Source: Pseudoneurospora amorphoporcata (taxonomy: Eukaryota > Ascomycota > Sordariomycetes > Sordariales > Sordariaceae). Taken from it: a DNA stretch of 64,000 nucleotides. Made by a program: the position numbers and the translations under genes. Location: NCBI GenBank assembly GCA_033297205.1, contig MU859127.1, positions 98,968 through 162,967 on the forward strand, in the 5' to 3' direction. Numbering within the stretch: the first letter of the stretch is position 1; every line of letters starts with the position of its first letter. A model generated the notes under the pieces. The model worked only from the letters and a program-made list of their open reading frames with translations. It did no database searches and was not told where the DNA came from. Positions 47,777 to 59,347 of the stretch are shown one piece after another.

Positions 47777-50700
47777 ATGGCGCCCCAAACGAGAGCTCGA
47801 GATCGTCTTCGCCAGACAGCAACAGCATCACGCGAATACCACTCGTCACCCATTCCGCAACAAGTCCACTTCCCAGCCCGAAGTCGAGTCGTCAAGACAT
47901 ATGGCAAAAGAACGCCTTCACGAACTGCTTTGCGACAGCAAACCTTGACACAAATCGGTTTTCCTCCAAGCATGCAACCAGAAACCGATGGGTCCGAACT
48001 GCTGGAGGAAACACTTGAAACAACACCTGTTCCGACTAAGAAGAAGAAAGCACGAGATTCCAAGCGAAGGAAGACAATGGGCGACACTCCTAACCTGAGT
48101 TCATCTTTCCATACACAGACGCTTACACAGTTTCTGTCTGCTGGGAAGGACGAGGACGAGGACGAAAAGGAGGACTTGTTGATTAAGGATTCCCAAGACG
48201 AGGATGACTACGATGACGACGAACAAGTCAATCCGGACGATATTTACAATCTACCGAAAGAGGAATCACCGGAACTTCCATCGGAAAAGAAGTCAGTGGC
48301 CAAGAAACCGAGGAGTGTCAAGGGAAAGGGGAAGGCCAAAGGGAATGGGAAAGCTGAGGAAGAAGCGCCCAGAGCCACATCGGCAGTACCGCAGACACCG
48401 AGTACCAAGAGGGTCAAGGTCAACATGGACGAGGTCCCTTCTTCGCAACCGACACCGTTTACACCCATGCTGGAATGGGAAGTGAGATACAGTCCTATCG
48501 AAGAATACAGGTCACCTCTGAAGAACAAGTCGACCAATACCGCAACAACCGAAACCATCTCCTCCAAACTGCCCAGAAACATGGTAATCCAGGACTCCTA
48601 TAGTATAGGTGGAAGCAGTTCCTTCTCCATACATCAATCGCCCTCTCCGCTCAAGAAGACTCCTATGTCGATTAGGAGCAAGCCCAAGCGTCAGCCATTA
48701 GCCGAGCTACCTGTTCCTGAAGAGGAGGGAGACGACGAAGAGTCGGGCATGTCAGAAGGTGGAGCGGAGCAAGGAACGCCAACAAAACCTAGAGCTGGTA
48801 CTGGTGGATCGTTGGCAGTAAAGGGAATCACCAGCGGCAGGAAGAAACGGGCGTTTGTTGAGATTCCAGATTCGGACGATGACCTTGAGAGTTTTGTGTC
48901 GTCGTCACCTGCTATGAAGACGCTCAAGCACCAGAGAGTTACCGCGCCCCCGCCGCCGGACTCGGCGAAGGAAAACCGGACTCCTAAAGAGAAGCCACAT
49001 GCAGGGGAAAATGAAGGAGAGGAGAATGCAGATGAGGAGATGGAGATGGAGGGACCGGGTACGCCAACCCCCACTGCTAGGCGCAGTGAGCAGCGATCTC
49101 GGGAAGTACCATCATCCAGTGCTGAAGACATGGATTATGAGAGCGATGAGAGTCAGCTTTCGCCGGTGCAGACTTGTTTACGGCAAGAAAGCCGTGAGCT
49201 GGGGAATTCTAGCCAGCGTGCTGCTGTCAATCAACCCATTGCGGACCCAATATCTCGCGGCGACACGTCTCATATCACTCGCACACCGACTACGAAACGG
49301 AGGGTTCAGATCGAGCTTCCGTCTATGAGCGACGAAAATAATGCCTCCGACGACGAGGAGCTGCTTAAAGAGACACCCCACCGCAAACCAGCCACCATCG
49401 AGAAACCATCACAACCGCCCGCCGCCGGGCGACGGAAGGTTGTACAAATTGAGTTACCACCCCCAAGCATCGCAAAAGCAGCAGAGCAGGAGCAAAACCA
49501 ACAGGCGGAAGAAGAAGACGAAGAAGACGAAATCCTCAAAGAAACCCCCCACCGCAAGACCACCCGCTTTGCAAAAATCTCCCCTCGCCAACAGAAATCA
49601 TCACCACCCGCACCCATCCTCCAACAACGCTCCCAACGCTCCCAACGACAGCACACCCAACAACATCAGCGACAAACCCAACAAGGACGTTCCCAGCTCT
49701 ACAGCCAAGGCCTCGAATCCCAACGCGTGCCCCTGGAAATCATCCGCTCCATGGGCCCGCCCACCGACACGTCGGACGTCTTCATCACCGTTCCCGCCAC
49801 CCACCTTGAGGAGATCATTACTGGGATAAGAGACCATGAATTCCGCCCGCATGTACTACCTGCCGTTAGGGCGTGGTTCTACGCCATGGAACCCGTGAAT
49901 GAGGTGCGGTATATGGCTACGCTGGGCGAGGCGAGGGGGCCGGGGGAGATTGAGGGTGGCAGTGGAGTGGGGAATGAGGAGTTTAATCGGGGGGAGAGTT
50001 TTAGTTCTGGTGGTTTGTCTGTTGTTAATGGGAGTGGGAGAGTTGTTAGCAGCCGGGCTAGCTTCGGGGGGAGTAGTGATGAGAACGGTTCGACAATCAC
50101 TCAGCGTAATAAGTATGCGCATAAGTTAGTGCAGGTGTATCAGCTGAATAATCCAGTGAGAAAGGAGGAGTTGGAGGAGCATGGGTTTGGGAAAGGCTTG
50201 CCGACGAAGTTCAGGCTTTTGCCGCCCGCGGCGGTGGGGGATTTGCTGGCGAATTTGAGGTGTGCGCTTTTTGCGGAGGAGGGTGAGGAAGACGGGGAGG
50301 AGGATGAGGGTAAGCTTGAGGCTATCGAAGAAGAAGGAGACGAGGAGGAGGATGAGGAGATGGGTGCGGCAGCAGAGGATGCAGGAGGGACAGCAGAGAG
50401 TCAACCCGACCACGGAGTAACAGTCTCTCAAGAGCTGGAGCAGCAGCTGAGAAGCGACATCATTCGCTCGACGCAGATGATGCTCTCTGAATCTGATGAT
50501 GCGAGACTGCCCGGCGAAGGACGGGGAGCAGGAGCACTGTTACGACACAATTCGTCGATGGCTTCTTCGAGTCCGCAAAGACCTTCTGCGCGGGAACGGG
50601 GACGGGTGACTTCGAGTGGGAGTAAGAAAATGACAACGAGGTCTACTCAACATCCGAGGATGACGGTCACCAAGGTCACGAAGAAACAACAAGTCCAACT

Positions 50701-51784
50701 GGTCACAACAAAGAAATTTCAGTTTGCGGAGCTCGAGATGGAGGAAGATGATGATAATCTCGATCTCGACCTTAACGAGGAAGGGGTAAAAAGCCCTCCT
50801 GCGGCTGCTCTTACTGCTCGCTCACGGTCGGTAGCTGCTTCAGCTTCGACTTCGGTTTCAGCTTCGGCATCAAAACCCAGCACCGCACGCAAAAGCAGCG
50901 GTAGCCGCAGTGCTAGTAGCCAAACGACTCAAACCCAAAGTCAAACCGAGACACGCCAGACCCGTCGCCAGAGCCAACGGCTCACGGGTAGTCAGCGTCA
51001 TCAGGAAACCCAAAGCCAATCGCAAGTCAACAAGACAACGACAAAGGCTCTACAAGAAAAGGCCTCCATGCCACCACCCCCTTCACCCGCTAAACCCCAT
51101 GGTGGCAGCAGCAGCAACAGCAGTAGCAAAGTCACCACCAGCGCCCTGGCTAAACTCAACAAAGCCACCGCCACTTCAACTACCCGCGCCGCGACCTCCG
51201 TCTTCGGTGCCGGTTTCGGTGCAGGCCACAACAACCCCAACTATAACACCGCCCGACCCTCACAGGCAACGACCGCAAGCGGGCCTTCGAGTCCTATTAT
51301 CCCTTCTCGGCCGGAGGAGGAAGAAAGGGAGCAGGACTCGTTGCCGCAACTACCGGGTGTGGGTGTCGGTAGGAGTGGTGGTAGGGGAAGGAGGAAAATT
51401 CCGTCGCAGTCGCAGTCGCAGTTGCACCACTCTGAGTCGCTGACAGCATCCGAGTCCTCGGTCATCAGACCAGCGGTACCGGATGATGTCGACGATTCGC
51501 ATATTTTGTTGTCGAGTTCGTCTATACCGGAGCCTTTTGAGGAGGGTAGTATCACGCCCACAGCTACAAATCGAGCGGCAAGAAGTCCCGGAAGCGGAAG
51601 AGGAGGGTTGGGACGACTGCCATTGAGTTCGCAGGCTATTGCATCTTTAGGGCCGGATAGTTTGTTGGTGGATGTCGAGGGGGTGAGGGCGCCGCCCGAG
51701 TTGGTGGTGTGGGACAGTGAGGATGAGGATCAAGATAAAGATGAAGATGAGACGGCTAGTGAGGATGATGGGGATTTAAATTAG
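47777..51784 (+). CDS. large disordered protein with probable ASCH/PUA-like domain
   Basis: A single-exon frame of 1,335 residues; I do not recognise a named gene. Most is low-complexity: basic N-terminus (SRVVKTYGKRTPSR), acidic runs, Ser/Gln/Arg-rich tail. One ordered region, about 668-835, starts VFITVPATHLEEIITGIRDH and continues EFRPHVLPAVRAWFYAMEPV, then GEIEGGSGVGNEEFN, and ends YAHKLVQVYQLNNPV ... RCALF. The G-I-R-D-H-E-F-R stretch at 683-690 fits the GxKxxExR signature of ASCH domains, a PUA-like fold that binds RNA or modified bases. A motif pair, VQIELP followed by LKETPHRK, occurs twice (about 510-535 and 554-590). Basic patches such as PTKKKKARDSKRRK (about 85-98) suggest nuclear location. 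Function is inferred only: a nucleic-acid or chromatin protein. Confidence 0.85.
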   Translation: MAPQTRARDRLRQTATASREYHSSPIPQQVHFPARSRVVKTYGKRTPSRTALRQQTLTQIGFPPSMQPETDGSELLEETLETTPVPTKKKKARDSKRRKTMGDTPNLSSSFHTQTLTQFLSAGKDEDEDEKEDLLIKDSQDEDDYDDDEQVNPDDIYNLPKEESPELPSEKKSVAKKPRSVKGKGKAKGNGKAEEEAPRATSAVPQTPSTKRVKVNMDEVPSSQPTPFTPMLEWEVRYSPIEEYRSPLKNKSTNTATTETISSKLPRNMVIQDSYSIGGSSSFSIHQSPSPLKKTPMSIRSKPKRQPLAELPVPEEEGDDEESGMSEGGAEQGTPTKPRAGTGGSLAVKGITSGRKKRAFVEIPDSDDDLESFVSSSPAMKTLKHQRVTAPPPPDSAKENRTPKEKPHAGENEGEENADEEMEMEGPGTPTPTARRSEQRSREVPSSSAEDMDYESDESQLSPVQTCLRQESRELGNSSQRAAVNQPIADPISRGDTSHITRTPTTKRRVQIELPSMSDENNASDDEELLKETPHRKPATIEKPSQPPAAGRRKVVQIELPPPSIAKAAEQEQNQQAEEEDEEDEILKETPHRKTTRFAKISPRQQKSSPPAPILQQRSQRSQRQHTQQHQRQTQQGRSQLYSQGLESQRVPLEIIRSMGPPTDTSDVFITVPATHLEEIITGIRDHEFRPHVLPAVRAWFYAMEPVNEVRYMATLGEARGPGEIEGGSGVGNEEFNRGESFSSGGLSVVNGSGRVVSSRASFGGSSDENGSTITQRNKYAHKLVQVYQLNNPVRKEELEEHGFGKGLPTKFRLLPPAAVGDLLANLRCALFAEEGEEDGEEDEGKLEAIEEEGDEEEDEEMGAAAEDAGGTAESQPDHGVTVSQELEQQLRSDIIRSTQMMLSESDDARLPGEGRGAGALLRHNSSMASSSPQRPSARERGRVTSSGSKKMTTRSTQHPRMTVTKVTKKQQVQLVTTKKFQFAELEMEEDDDNLDLDLNEEGVKSPPAAALTARSRSVAASASTSVSASASKPSTARKSSGSRSASSQTTQTQSQTETRQTRRQSQRLTGSQRHQETQSQSQVNKTTTKALQEKASMPPPPSPAKPHGGSSSNSSSKVTTSALAKLNKATATSTTRAATSVFGAGFGAGHNNPNYNTARPSQATTASGPSSPIIPSRPEEEEREQDSLPQLPGVGVGRSGGRGRRKIPSQSQSQLHHSESLTASESSVIRPAVPDDVDDSHILLSSSSIPEPFEEGSITPTATNRAARSPGSGRGGLGRLPLSSQAIASLGPDSLLVDVEGVRAPPELVVWDSEDEDQDKDEDETASEDDGDLN

Positions 51785-52814
51785 TGCAGAGGTGTTGGGC
51801 TTTGTTGGAGTAGTTCTTTTATGCACATAATGATTGGGTTTGGAACGAGTTATGTTGGGATATTGTACAAGTTGGAAAAAAGGTTGGGAAGGGTTCGCAA
51901 AGGGTTATGATGCGCAACGTCTTTGCCTGTACATTCGGCTTGGTCGAAGTATATAATGGATGGCGTCTGGTCTGGGAACAAGCGTTGTATTACAGGGGTA
52001 CATGCCATCATGGGTATTTGTTGATATTGTTGCAAATTATCAGTATGTCGTTCTGTTCCGTGGCACTTGCTGAGAGAACGGTTCTGCACACATCAATGAT
52101 ACGCCTGAATCCTCTGAAATGCTTATGTTCTGTTTTCCGAAAGATGTTGTTTCCGAGTTGGCGTTGTCTACCACCATGTCATTCGAAGTGCTTGCGTAAC
52201 TGTTAGTTGTTGTTAGGGATTAGCAGGTCCCCAGAAGCTTTCACTAGGTCTTGGCATCGTGATGTCCGGGCGCCGCGGAGCCCCAACACCACGGCCGGGC
52301 GTGCCACTGCATGCCCTGTTGACCACTTCATCATCACCCGGCATCCAAGCAGCTTGCCGCTAGGACGGGTCGGTCACTGGTGTGTGAAGCTCCTGGATTT
52401 GTGTTGGTGGCTCTCGTTCCCACTTGCAGACGGGCATCCATCGGCTTGACAACGTAACGGCATCGACAACTTGATGTTGCCGACCACCGACCGACTTCAA
52501 TTTGCCTTTCGTTGCTTGAGCATTGCTCCAACTTTTTTTTTTTTTTGGTTTTTAACTTGTTTACTTTCACCTACCTACCTAATAATACGAACCCTGATCT
52601 CGGTCCCGACTCCGACCCGATTGACGCGCCAGGCCGGAGAGCAATCAATTCCCGGTTCAGTTCACGATAGAAACAGTTAGGCAACTGCTACCTACCTTAT
52701 CTTGTGCCGTTCCCCTAAAAGATGTCACGACGCCTTCGACTTTGCGATCCGTAGCGCCATTCCCGACCGACCGAGTCCGATTCCCTTTGCAGCCCAATTA
52801 TCTACATCTACACA
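51785..52814. other. intergenic region, promoter of sec3
   Basis: About 1 kb with the 3' flank of the disordered-protein gene and the sec3 promoter. A T run lies near 52533-52546 and an ACCTACCTACCTA run near 52570-52582. No coding pattern. Confidence 0.65.
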
Positions 52815-55800
52815 ATGAGCGGCCAAATGACCAGGGCCGAGCGATTCGAGGACGAGAAGCGGAGGATCATCGAGAGTTGCTTCAACAAGAGAGATGACGA
52901 TGGCTCCAGTAGGCACGCCACAAGACAACAAAGCATCAAGAATACCAAGCCGACGACAGACATTGACAATGATGAACTAGCTATCGAAACATACATCACC
53001 CACATCCGCATCACCGAGTTCTCGACACATCCGACCTCGCCCCCGCCGCCCCAGGCACGAACCCCTAATACCGAAAAACCTCGCGTCATTATCGTCGCCG
53101 TGCGCAAGTCCGGCCGCGTGCGCCTGCACAAGTCCAAGGAGAACCCCAATGGCACCTTTTCCATCGGCAAGACATGGTTCCTCGACGATCTATCCGACAT
53201 CGAGTCCTTCACCAGCCCGACCGCCAGCCCCAACTTCCGCGAGTGGGCCGGCGATGTGGGCTTCATCGTCACCCTGGGCAAGCCGTACTACTGGCAGGCC
53301 CAGACCGACAAGGAGAAGAAGTTCTTCATTGCCAGCATGATTAAGATCTACGGCAAGTATACCGGCGGCCGCGTGCCGAGACTGATAGGCTTCGACCAGC
53401 GTGAACTCGATCAGGTGTTGGGTGGTGCTCAGGCGCCGAGGCGACCAGCAGATAGGGGCCCGCCTTCGAGATCGGGCACTCAGATCGACCAGCCAGCCGC
53501 TCTTCCTCCTCCTTCAAGATCAGCCACCTTCGATAACCCGCCATCGCGATCTGGTCCCTTGGACAACCCTCCCTCGAGATCCAACACCTTTGACCATCCC
53601 CCTTCGCGATCCGGGACCTTGGACACTGCTCCTAGTAGCGGCAATGTCTCAATGACATCTGGATATGGCTCGTTCCCAGCGCAACCGCCTCCGCCCGCCG
53701 GACCACCGCCCTCTGCGCCTCCCCCTGGACCTCCTCCTAGTCGCCCGGTTCTCGGAAGAATGCCTTCCAGCACTAATTTGGCTCCCAATAGCAGAGACAG
53801 GGGGCCGTCGCCATCCAGAAGCATGCAGTCCAACAATGTGAGGTCACAAGAGGAATTACCGCTGAGAAGGATGAACTCCAACCAGAGCCAGGATTCGAGG
53901 GCACCTTCGCTGGCGGCAAGAACCGAGGATAGTTCTAGTTTGCGTCCAGGGTCCAGAGCTGGTACGGGAGACTCCAAGTTTACCACCCCTGAACCCCCCA
54001 GAGCTCCGACACCTTCTGCACCGGCTGAGGCCCCAGAGAGGAAGCGACCACCCATGGACCCTTTGCGCCCATTGCAGCCAGATAACGGTTTGGTCCCGGC
54101 ACCATTGATGAGCCCTAGCCTGCGGGGACGGGGAGATCCAGTCCCGCCTCCTCCGCGAAGCGTGGAACGTATGATTCCACGCCAGAATTCCATCCTCACA
54201 CAAGCCGACCCGCAGCGGGCACCATCCCCAGCCCCGCCTGTGGCTGACCAGGTGGTCACACCCATCGAACCCAGGAAGATTGAGCTCCCCGCGAGCGTGG
54301 CTCCTAGTCCGACCGCGAGCACGCCTGCTTCAATCAAGTCGCCCGTCACCGACGGTGCCGAATCCCCACGAACGGACGAGGAAAGTCGGCCAGGCCTCGG
54401 ACCCATGATCAAATCCAAAAAGTCCAGGGTGCAAATTGCGGGCGCTATCTGGAAGGCTGCAACGGCAGCGTCTGCCTTTAAGCCGAGGCCGGGCGGTGCG
54501 GCTGATCGCCTACGGAATCTAACCAAGAATCCCGATGGGCCAGACGGTATCACCAGTGTCGTCCCGGCACCTCCCAGGCCAACATCCTCGCAAAAGCAAG
54601 ATCATCCGGCTCCCGATGGCTCAGCTAAGCCGGCTGATGGTAAGGCTGGAGTTCCCGAGGTCAAGGTGACGGATCCCAAGGGGAAGGCGGAGGACGCGCC
54701 CAAGGACAAGAAGAAGGACGAGCCGCTGGAGCCCGAGGAACCACAGCGGGCGGTTGTTGCTGGCAACGATATCAAGTACCTTACCACGCTCGGCATCGAC
54801 CCCTCGATCCTCGATCCCAAGACGACCGAGTTCGCCAAGTGGCTGGACTACTTTGGTTGGGTCCCCGGTAAGCAGATGCGCTCTCGCAACTTTGACGAGA
54901 TGAGGATCGATATCGACCGCGAGCTTAGCAAGGCGCAGGCGGGCGGCTGGCTGGCGCGCTTCCAAGAGGAGGATGAGCGGGTGGAGTCTATCAAGAAGGG
55001 CATTGATGTGGCGATTGCGGAATGTGATGAGCTTGATAACTTGCTTACCCTCTATAGCGTCGAGCTATCTGTAAGTTGCTGCGCCCATGTCGCTGTGGTT
55101 TGGTTGCTAACATGTGGCAGACGCTATCCGATGATATCGCGTATATCGAGGCTCAAGGCCAAGGTCTTCAGGTCCAGGCTGCGAACCAGAAGCTGCTCAA
55201 GAAGGAATTGGAGTCTTTGTTGACCACGTGCGCCATCAGCGAGTCGGATCTCGCCGCTCTCAAGGTTGCGCCGCTTGAGACTGCGGCTGGCGTGGAAGAA
55301 ATCGAATCCGCGCTTGTCACTCTTTTCAAGGCCATGATGAAAATTGATCCCGCAATGGGTGCTATCGAGGGACGCAGGAGTGAGGATGGAAGCGGTGGAC
55401 AAGCCATCGGCCTCAACAGCGACTACGGAAATATGCGCATCGTCCAGGAGAAGAGGGAGATGTACCTGTCAGAGAGCACCCTGTTCATGCGGAGGCTGAT
55501 GGAGTTCATGGCACGACGATTCGAGGATGCCTTCCGGACTACCAAGATGGCGTTGGATAACGCGCTCTCGAAGAAGGTCGATCCCCGCAACCACGAAGCC
55601 GGCAGAGACATCCTCTGGATGTACAGCCCGCTCATTCTCTACGCCAAGGAAGTTGATGCCGCCAACTGGGACCGCATCATGCAGATTTACCAGGACATCA
55701 GCCATCCGATTTACAAGGCCGAGTTCAGGGAGGCGATGGAATCGTGGAAGAAGAACGCGAGGAAGATGACTGGCGAGGAGACGGCCGAGTTGCTATTCAG

Positions 55801-57434
55801 TTCGCAACATGAGAAGAAGGAAGAGGGTCTGGCTCTTACGGCAAGGAAGCTCACTGTCAAGCGAAGTCAGACCTTGGCGAGAACCCTCCGATCGCAGGTT
55901 GGCGAAGGAAAGGCGGCCGCTGCGGTCGAGAAGATGCCGGACAGCAGAGCTCTCCCTTTCGAAGTGTTTGCTGGCGTTCTGGACGATCTTCTTCCCCTGG
56001 TTGAGATGGAGCAGAACTTTGTCATCGACTTCTTCCATGCCTCGACTCTGGAGCAGATCGATTTCCCTGATCTCGTGGTTGCGTCCAGGCCCCAGGATCG
56101 CCGCGGAAACGACCTCAAGCGCCATCGCATGATGGAACCTGATCGTGATCTGGCGCGCAGGATTACCCGTGCGATGGAGGTCATCTTTATGTTCTTTGAC
56201 AAGAACTTGCAGAACTTGATGGACTGGGTGTTGATGATGGATCCTTTGTAAGTTTGTCTATATTTGAGGGGTTGGTGGTGTTGCTTACTGACGTTCTCTC
56301 AGACAAGGAGTGGGTGTTTTGGCCACGCTGGAGCGCAAGATGGCAGACATCAGCCAAACCAACCAAGATTACCTCAACACTGTTCTACAGAAGCTCCATG
56401 CCACCCTCGAGACCAAGTTCAAGAAATTTGTTGACGAGCAGGTGCGCGCCATCGAAGATACCAAGGTTAAGATCAAGAAGCGTAAGGGCGTCATCCACTT
56501 CATGCGCATCTTCCCTCAGTTCTCTGCGGCTGTCGAGAACATGCTCTCTAGCGCTGCAGCAGGCGGCAACGCCATGGACTCGCCCGTCTCCGCGAGCAAC
56601 CTCACAGTTCGCCGCATGATCGACCGCGAGTACGACCGCATCATCAGGACCATGTTCGACTCGCTCAAGGTCATCGCGCGCGAAAATCCAGCCGTGTCCT
56701 CCCTCACCGTCCCCGGCGGCGGCGGCGGCGGCAGCAGCGGCTCCTCAGGCTTCCCGTCCTTCCCCGGCAGCGTCAACATCAACAACCTCGGCAGCAGCTT
56801 GCGCGGCTCCTCGGGCGCGGACACGGAAGAGGACAAGGAGGCCCTCAACTTCCACATCCTGCTCATCGAAAACATGAACCACTTCATCGAGGAGGTCGAC
56901 AACCCCAAGGGTCTCGAGGTGCTCGACGACTGGCGCGAGGCCGCCCAGCAGGAGCTCGCCGAGCATTTAGGCCTGTACCTCAACACGGTCATGCGCAGAC
57001 CTCTTGGAAAACTGCTCGAGTACCTAGAGAACATCGAGGCCCAGCTCGCCGCCGGCAAGAACCCCGGTGCTGTGGCGGCCCAGCCGTCCAATGCCAAGTC
57101 GACGTTTAATAAGGTGTTGAGCGGGTACGATGGGAAGGAAGTCCGCAAGGGCATTGAGACGCTCAAGAAGAGAGTGGAGAAACACTTTGGTGGGGATGAT
57201 GATGCGCCCGGTGGGGATGGCGCGAGCGCGATCACCACGGGTAGCACTGGTTCTAGGGTGGTTGGCGGCGGTAACAGGAGTCTGGTGATGAGGGTGTTGA
57301 AGGAGTGCGAGAGGTTCTATGGCGAGGTGGAGATGAGGGTGGGCAAGATCACGACGGAGGTTTATGGTGGTGAGGTGTTATGGGAGTGGCCGAGGGCGGA
57401 GGTGAAGAGTGCCTTTGGGCATATGGGGAGGTGA
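52815..57434 (+). CDS. sec3: exocyst complex subunit Sec3
   Basis: Spatial landmark subunit of the exocyst, which tethers secretory vesicles to the plasma membrane at growth sites such as the hyphal tip. Three exons, 52815-55070, 55121-56247 and 56303-57434, give 1,504 residues. The N-terminal PIP2/Rho-binding PH-like domain is at about 55-200 (PRVIIVAVRKSGRVRLHKSK, then KTWFLDDLSDIESF and FIVTLGKPYYWQAQ). A long disordered Pro/Ser-rich linker follows (about 210-640), with a repeated PPSRS unit near 215-270. A coiled-coil begins near 690 (WLARFQEEDERVESIKKGID), and the Sec3 C-terminal helical rods fill the rest. Introns are 50 and 55 bp. The ATG at 52815 is the first of the frame; a second lies four codons on. 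Gly runs (GGGGG) near 1,260 interrupt the C-terminal rods. Confidence 0.95.
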
Positions 57435-58641
57435 GAAACCTGAGGGAGTTAGTTGAGGAAGGATGAGGCAAGAAGGGAATATTGTCGTAGTTATCCGAAG
57501 GATTGTCTCGGGGTTTTGGAGTGCATGGTATATATTATTATTATTATTTGGCGTTATGCCCATAGTTACATCTTTAGAAGCGGGGACGTGATAGAGGACA
57601 ATGAGGTGGTTTCCGTACGTTGTAATCTGACTCTGTATGAATGACCTCGTGTTTTCAACAAGGAGAGGGTAGATGTAATGTACTAGTTAACATGTTCGAG
57701 GTTGAAAGAGCAATGTTGTAACGCTCTTGCCTGCCCCCTTTCCTCCACGCCACGGGCAGACGCTTTAGGTAGATGCTTGTCGGGCTTCTCTCAGCAATGG
57801 CGGTTTCACTTCAATTCCTCCCCTGCATTGTGAGTGAGTGTCTTGTTGCGCTTGCCTCGATGGCCAAGCGAATATCCCGAACCGCACGTTTTGCCTAAGC
57901 CTAGGTGGGTTGAAGAGCCTTTTCAACGGACCATTGATGGATGATGCGACGAGATCTGAGGTGTGATGAAGCAAAATTGCCTGGCCATAGCTACCATCTA
58001 GAATAGTCTAGATAGGTACGACATGTGCAGACGTTTGAGAACTTTCCTCTTACCAGAATAATTCACTGGTCAGATAGAAAAGGTGTTGAAACGTGAAACA
58101 AACAGTTGTCCAACCAACCCAACCGAATGACAACAGCAACAAGACAGCAGCGGCTCTTGTCATCCTATCAAACTGGTTAAGCTTGGTTACATTAATGCCA
58201 AGCCCTTGGGATCTGACTTTACAACTCAGCTCCCTCATGTGTCTATTCCCAAATAGGTAGCTGTAAGACGGCAGCAGCCGGGGTTGACATCCTACTGGTA
58301 GCTTCAGTTTTGTTGTTGGTGACAGTCGGGGACGATGACCGGGGAGAGGGGGGGGATGGTAATCAAGAGTATTTATTTATTCCATGGCCATACCTCTTTC
58401 TCTTCCAACACTCTGTTTGCCTCGATCATCATTTATTCTCCCTCTTTATCATCCACAAACTTCACATTACGACGACGTCCAGTCACTAAAAAGGAAGGTT
58501 CACTATTCGAGGAGTCCTGCAACAGCGGAATATCAACCTCTCCCCGTCCTGTTCGACTTCAATTTCAAACCATCAAACACCACCGCACCATACAAATCTC
58601 ACAAGCACTCCAAACACTCCAACCATTTCACACAAGCCACA
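57435..58641. other. intergenic region, promoter of small secreted protein gene
   Basis: About 1.2 kb. It holds the sec3 3' flank, a G run near 58350, a TATTTATTTATT stretch at about 58370-58381 that could serve as a TATA element, and a C/A-rich leader. Frames on the plus strand at 58335-58853 overlap the next gene in other frames and are shadows. Confidence 0.6.
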
Positions 58642-59064
58642 ATGCGTTCCCAATCTCTCCTCCTCCTCGCCGCGGCGGCAGCGGCGGCATCCAACCCTCA
58701 CAACCTCCGCAACATGCACAACCGCCGCCAACCCCAACCTCAAGTCGTAACCATCCAAACCAACACCGACGCCAACAACGGCTTCATAACCACCGGCACG
58801 ACGACGGATGCAAATGGAGATCCGAGGACGTTGACTTGGTTCACGGTGCCTAGTGATGGGCCTGCTGCTACTACCACGGTGGATTCGGCTCCTGCGACTG
58901 CGACTGTGACGACGACGACGAGGAGGAGTACCGGGTCAGGGTCGGGACAGGGGCAGGCGACGAGTACCGCTATTTCGAGTGCGGGTGGGGCGAGGGTGAC
59001 GGGTATGGTGGGAATGGGAGCGGGCTTGCTGGTGGGAGTTGGATGGGTTGGTTTGGCGATGTAG
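58642..59064 (+). CDS. small secreted Ser/Thr-rich protein, probably GPI-anchored
   Basis: A 140-residue protein for the cell surface. It starts with a signal peptide (about 1-17: MRSQSLLLL then an alanine run). The middle is a Thr/Ser/Ala-rich region suited to O-mannosylation (TTTVDSAPATATVTTTTRRS). It ends with a small-residue stretch and a hydrophobic tail (GMVGMGAGLLVGVGWVGLAM) typical of GPI-anchor signals; the omega site may be in SSAGG near 111-116. I do not recognise a family. The ATG lies in a CACAATGCG context after a C/A-rich leader. Composition and both end signals make it likely real. Confidence 0.8.
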   Translation: MRSQSLLLLAAAAAAASNPHNLRNMHNRRQPQPQVVTIQTNTDANNGFITTGTTTDANGDPRTLTWFTVPSDGPAATTTVDSAPATATVTTTTRRSTGSGSGQGQATSTAISSAGGARVTGMVGMGAGLLVGVGWVGLAM

Positions 59065-59347
59065 AGTCTGGAGGCGGGGGGTTCAGGGGACGGACTGTTT
59101 GATAGATATACCCATGGAGTCAACATTTGGGATGTAAGCAATGAAACCAAATCTCACAAACACTTGTTTCGGTATCAACTGAATGGCGGCATACAGTGAC
59201 TGAACAGCAGCAAGTGATGATGGAAGCAATGGCGATATCAATACGTTGGGTGATATCCAACAATAACTTTTTTAGCTGGGTATATCGCATTAAGTGTAGC
59301 AATGACATAACAAGTTCTTTCCAAGACCACCCTCCAAGACCAACCGC

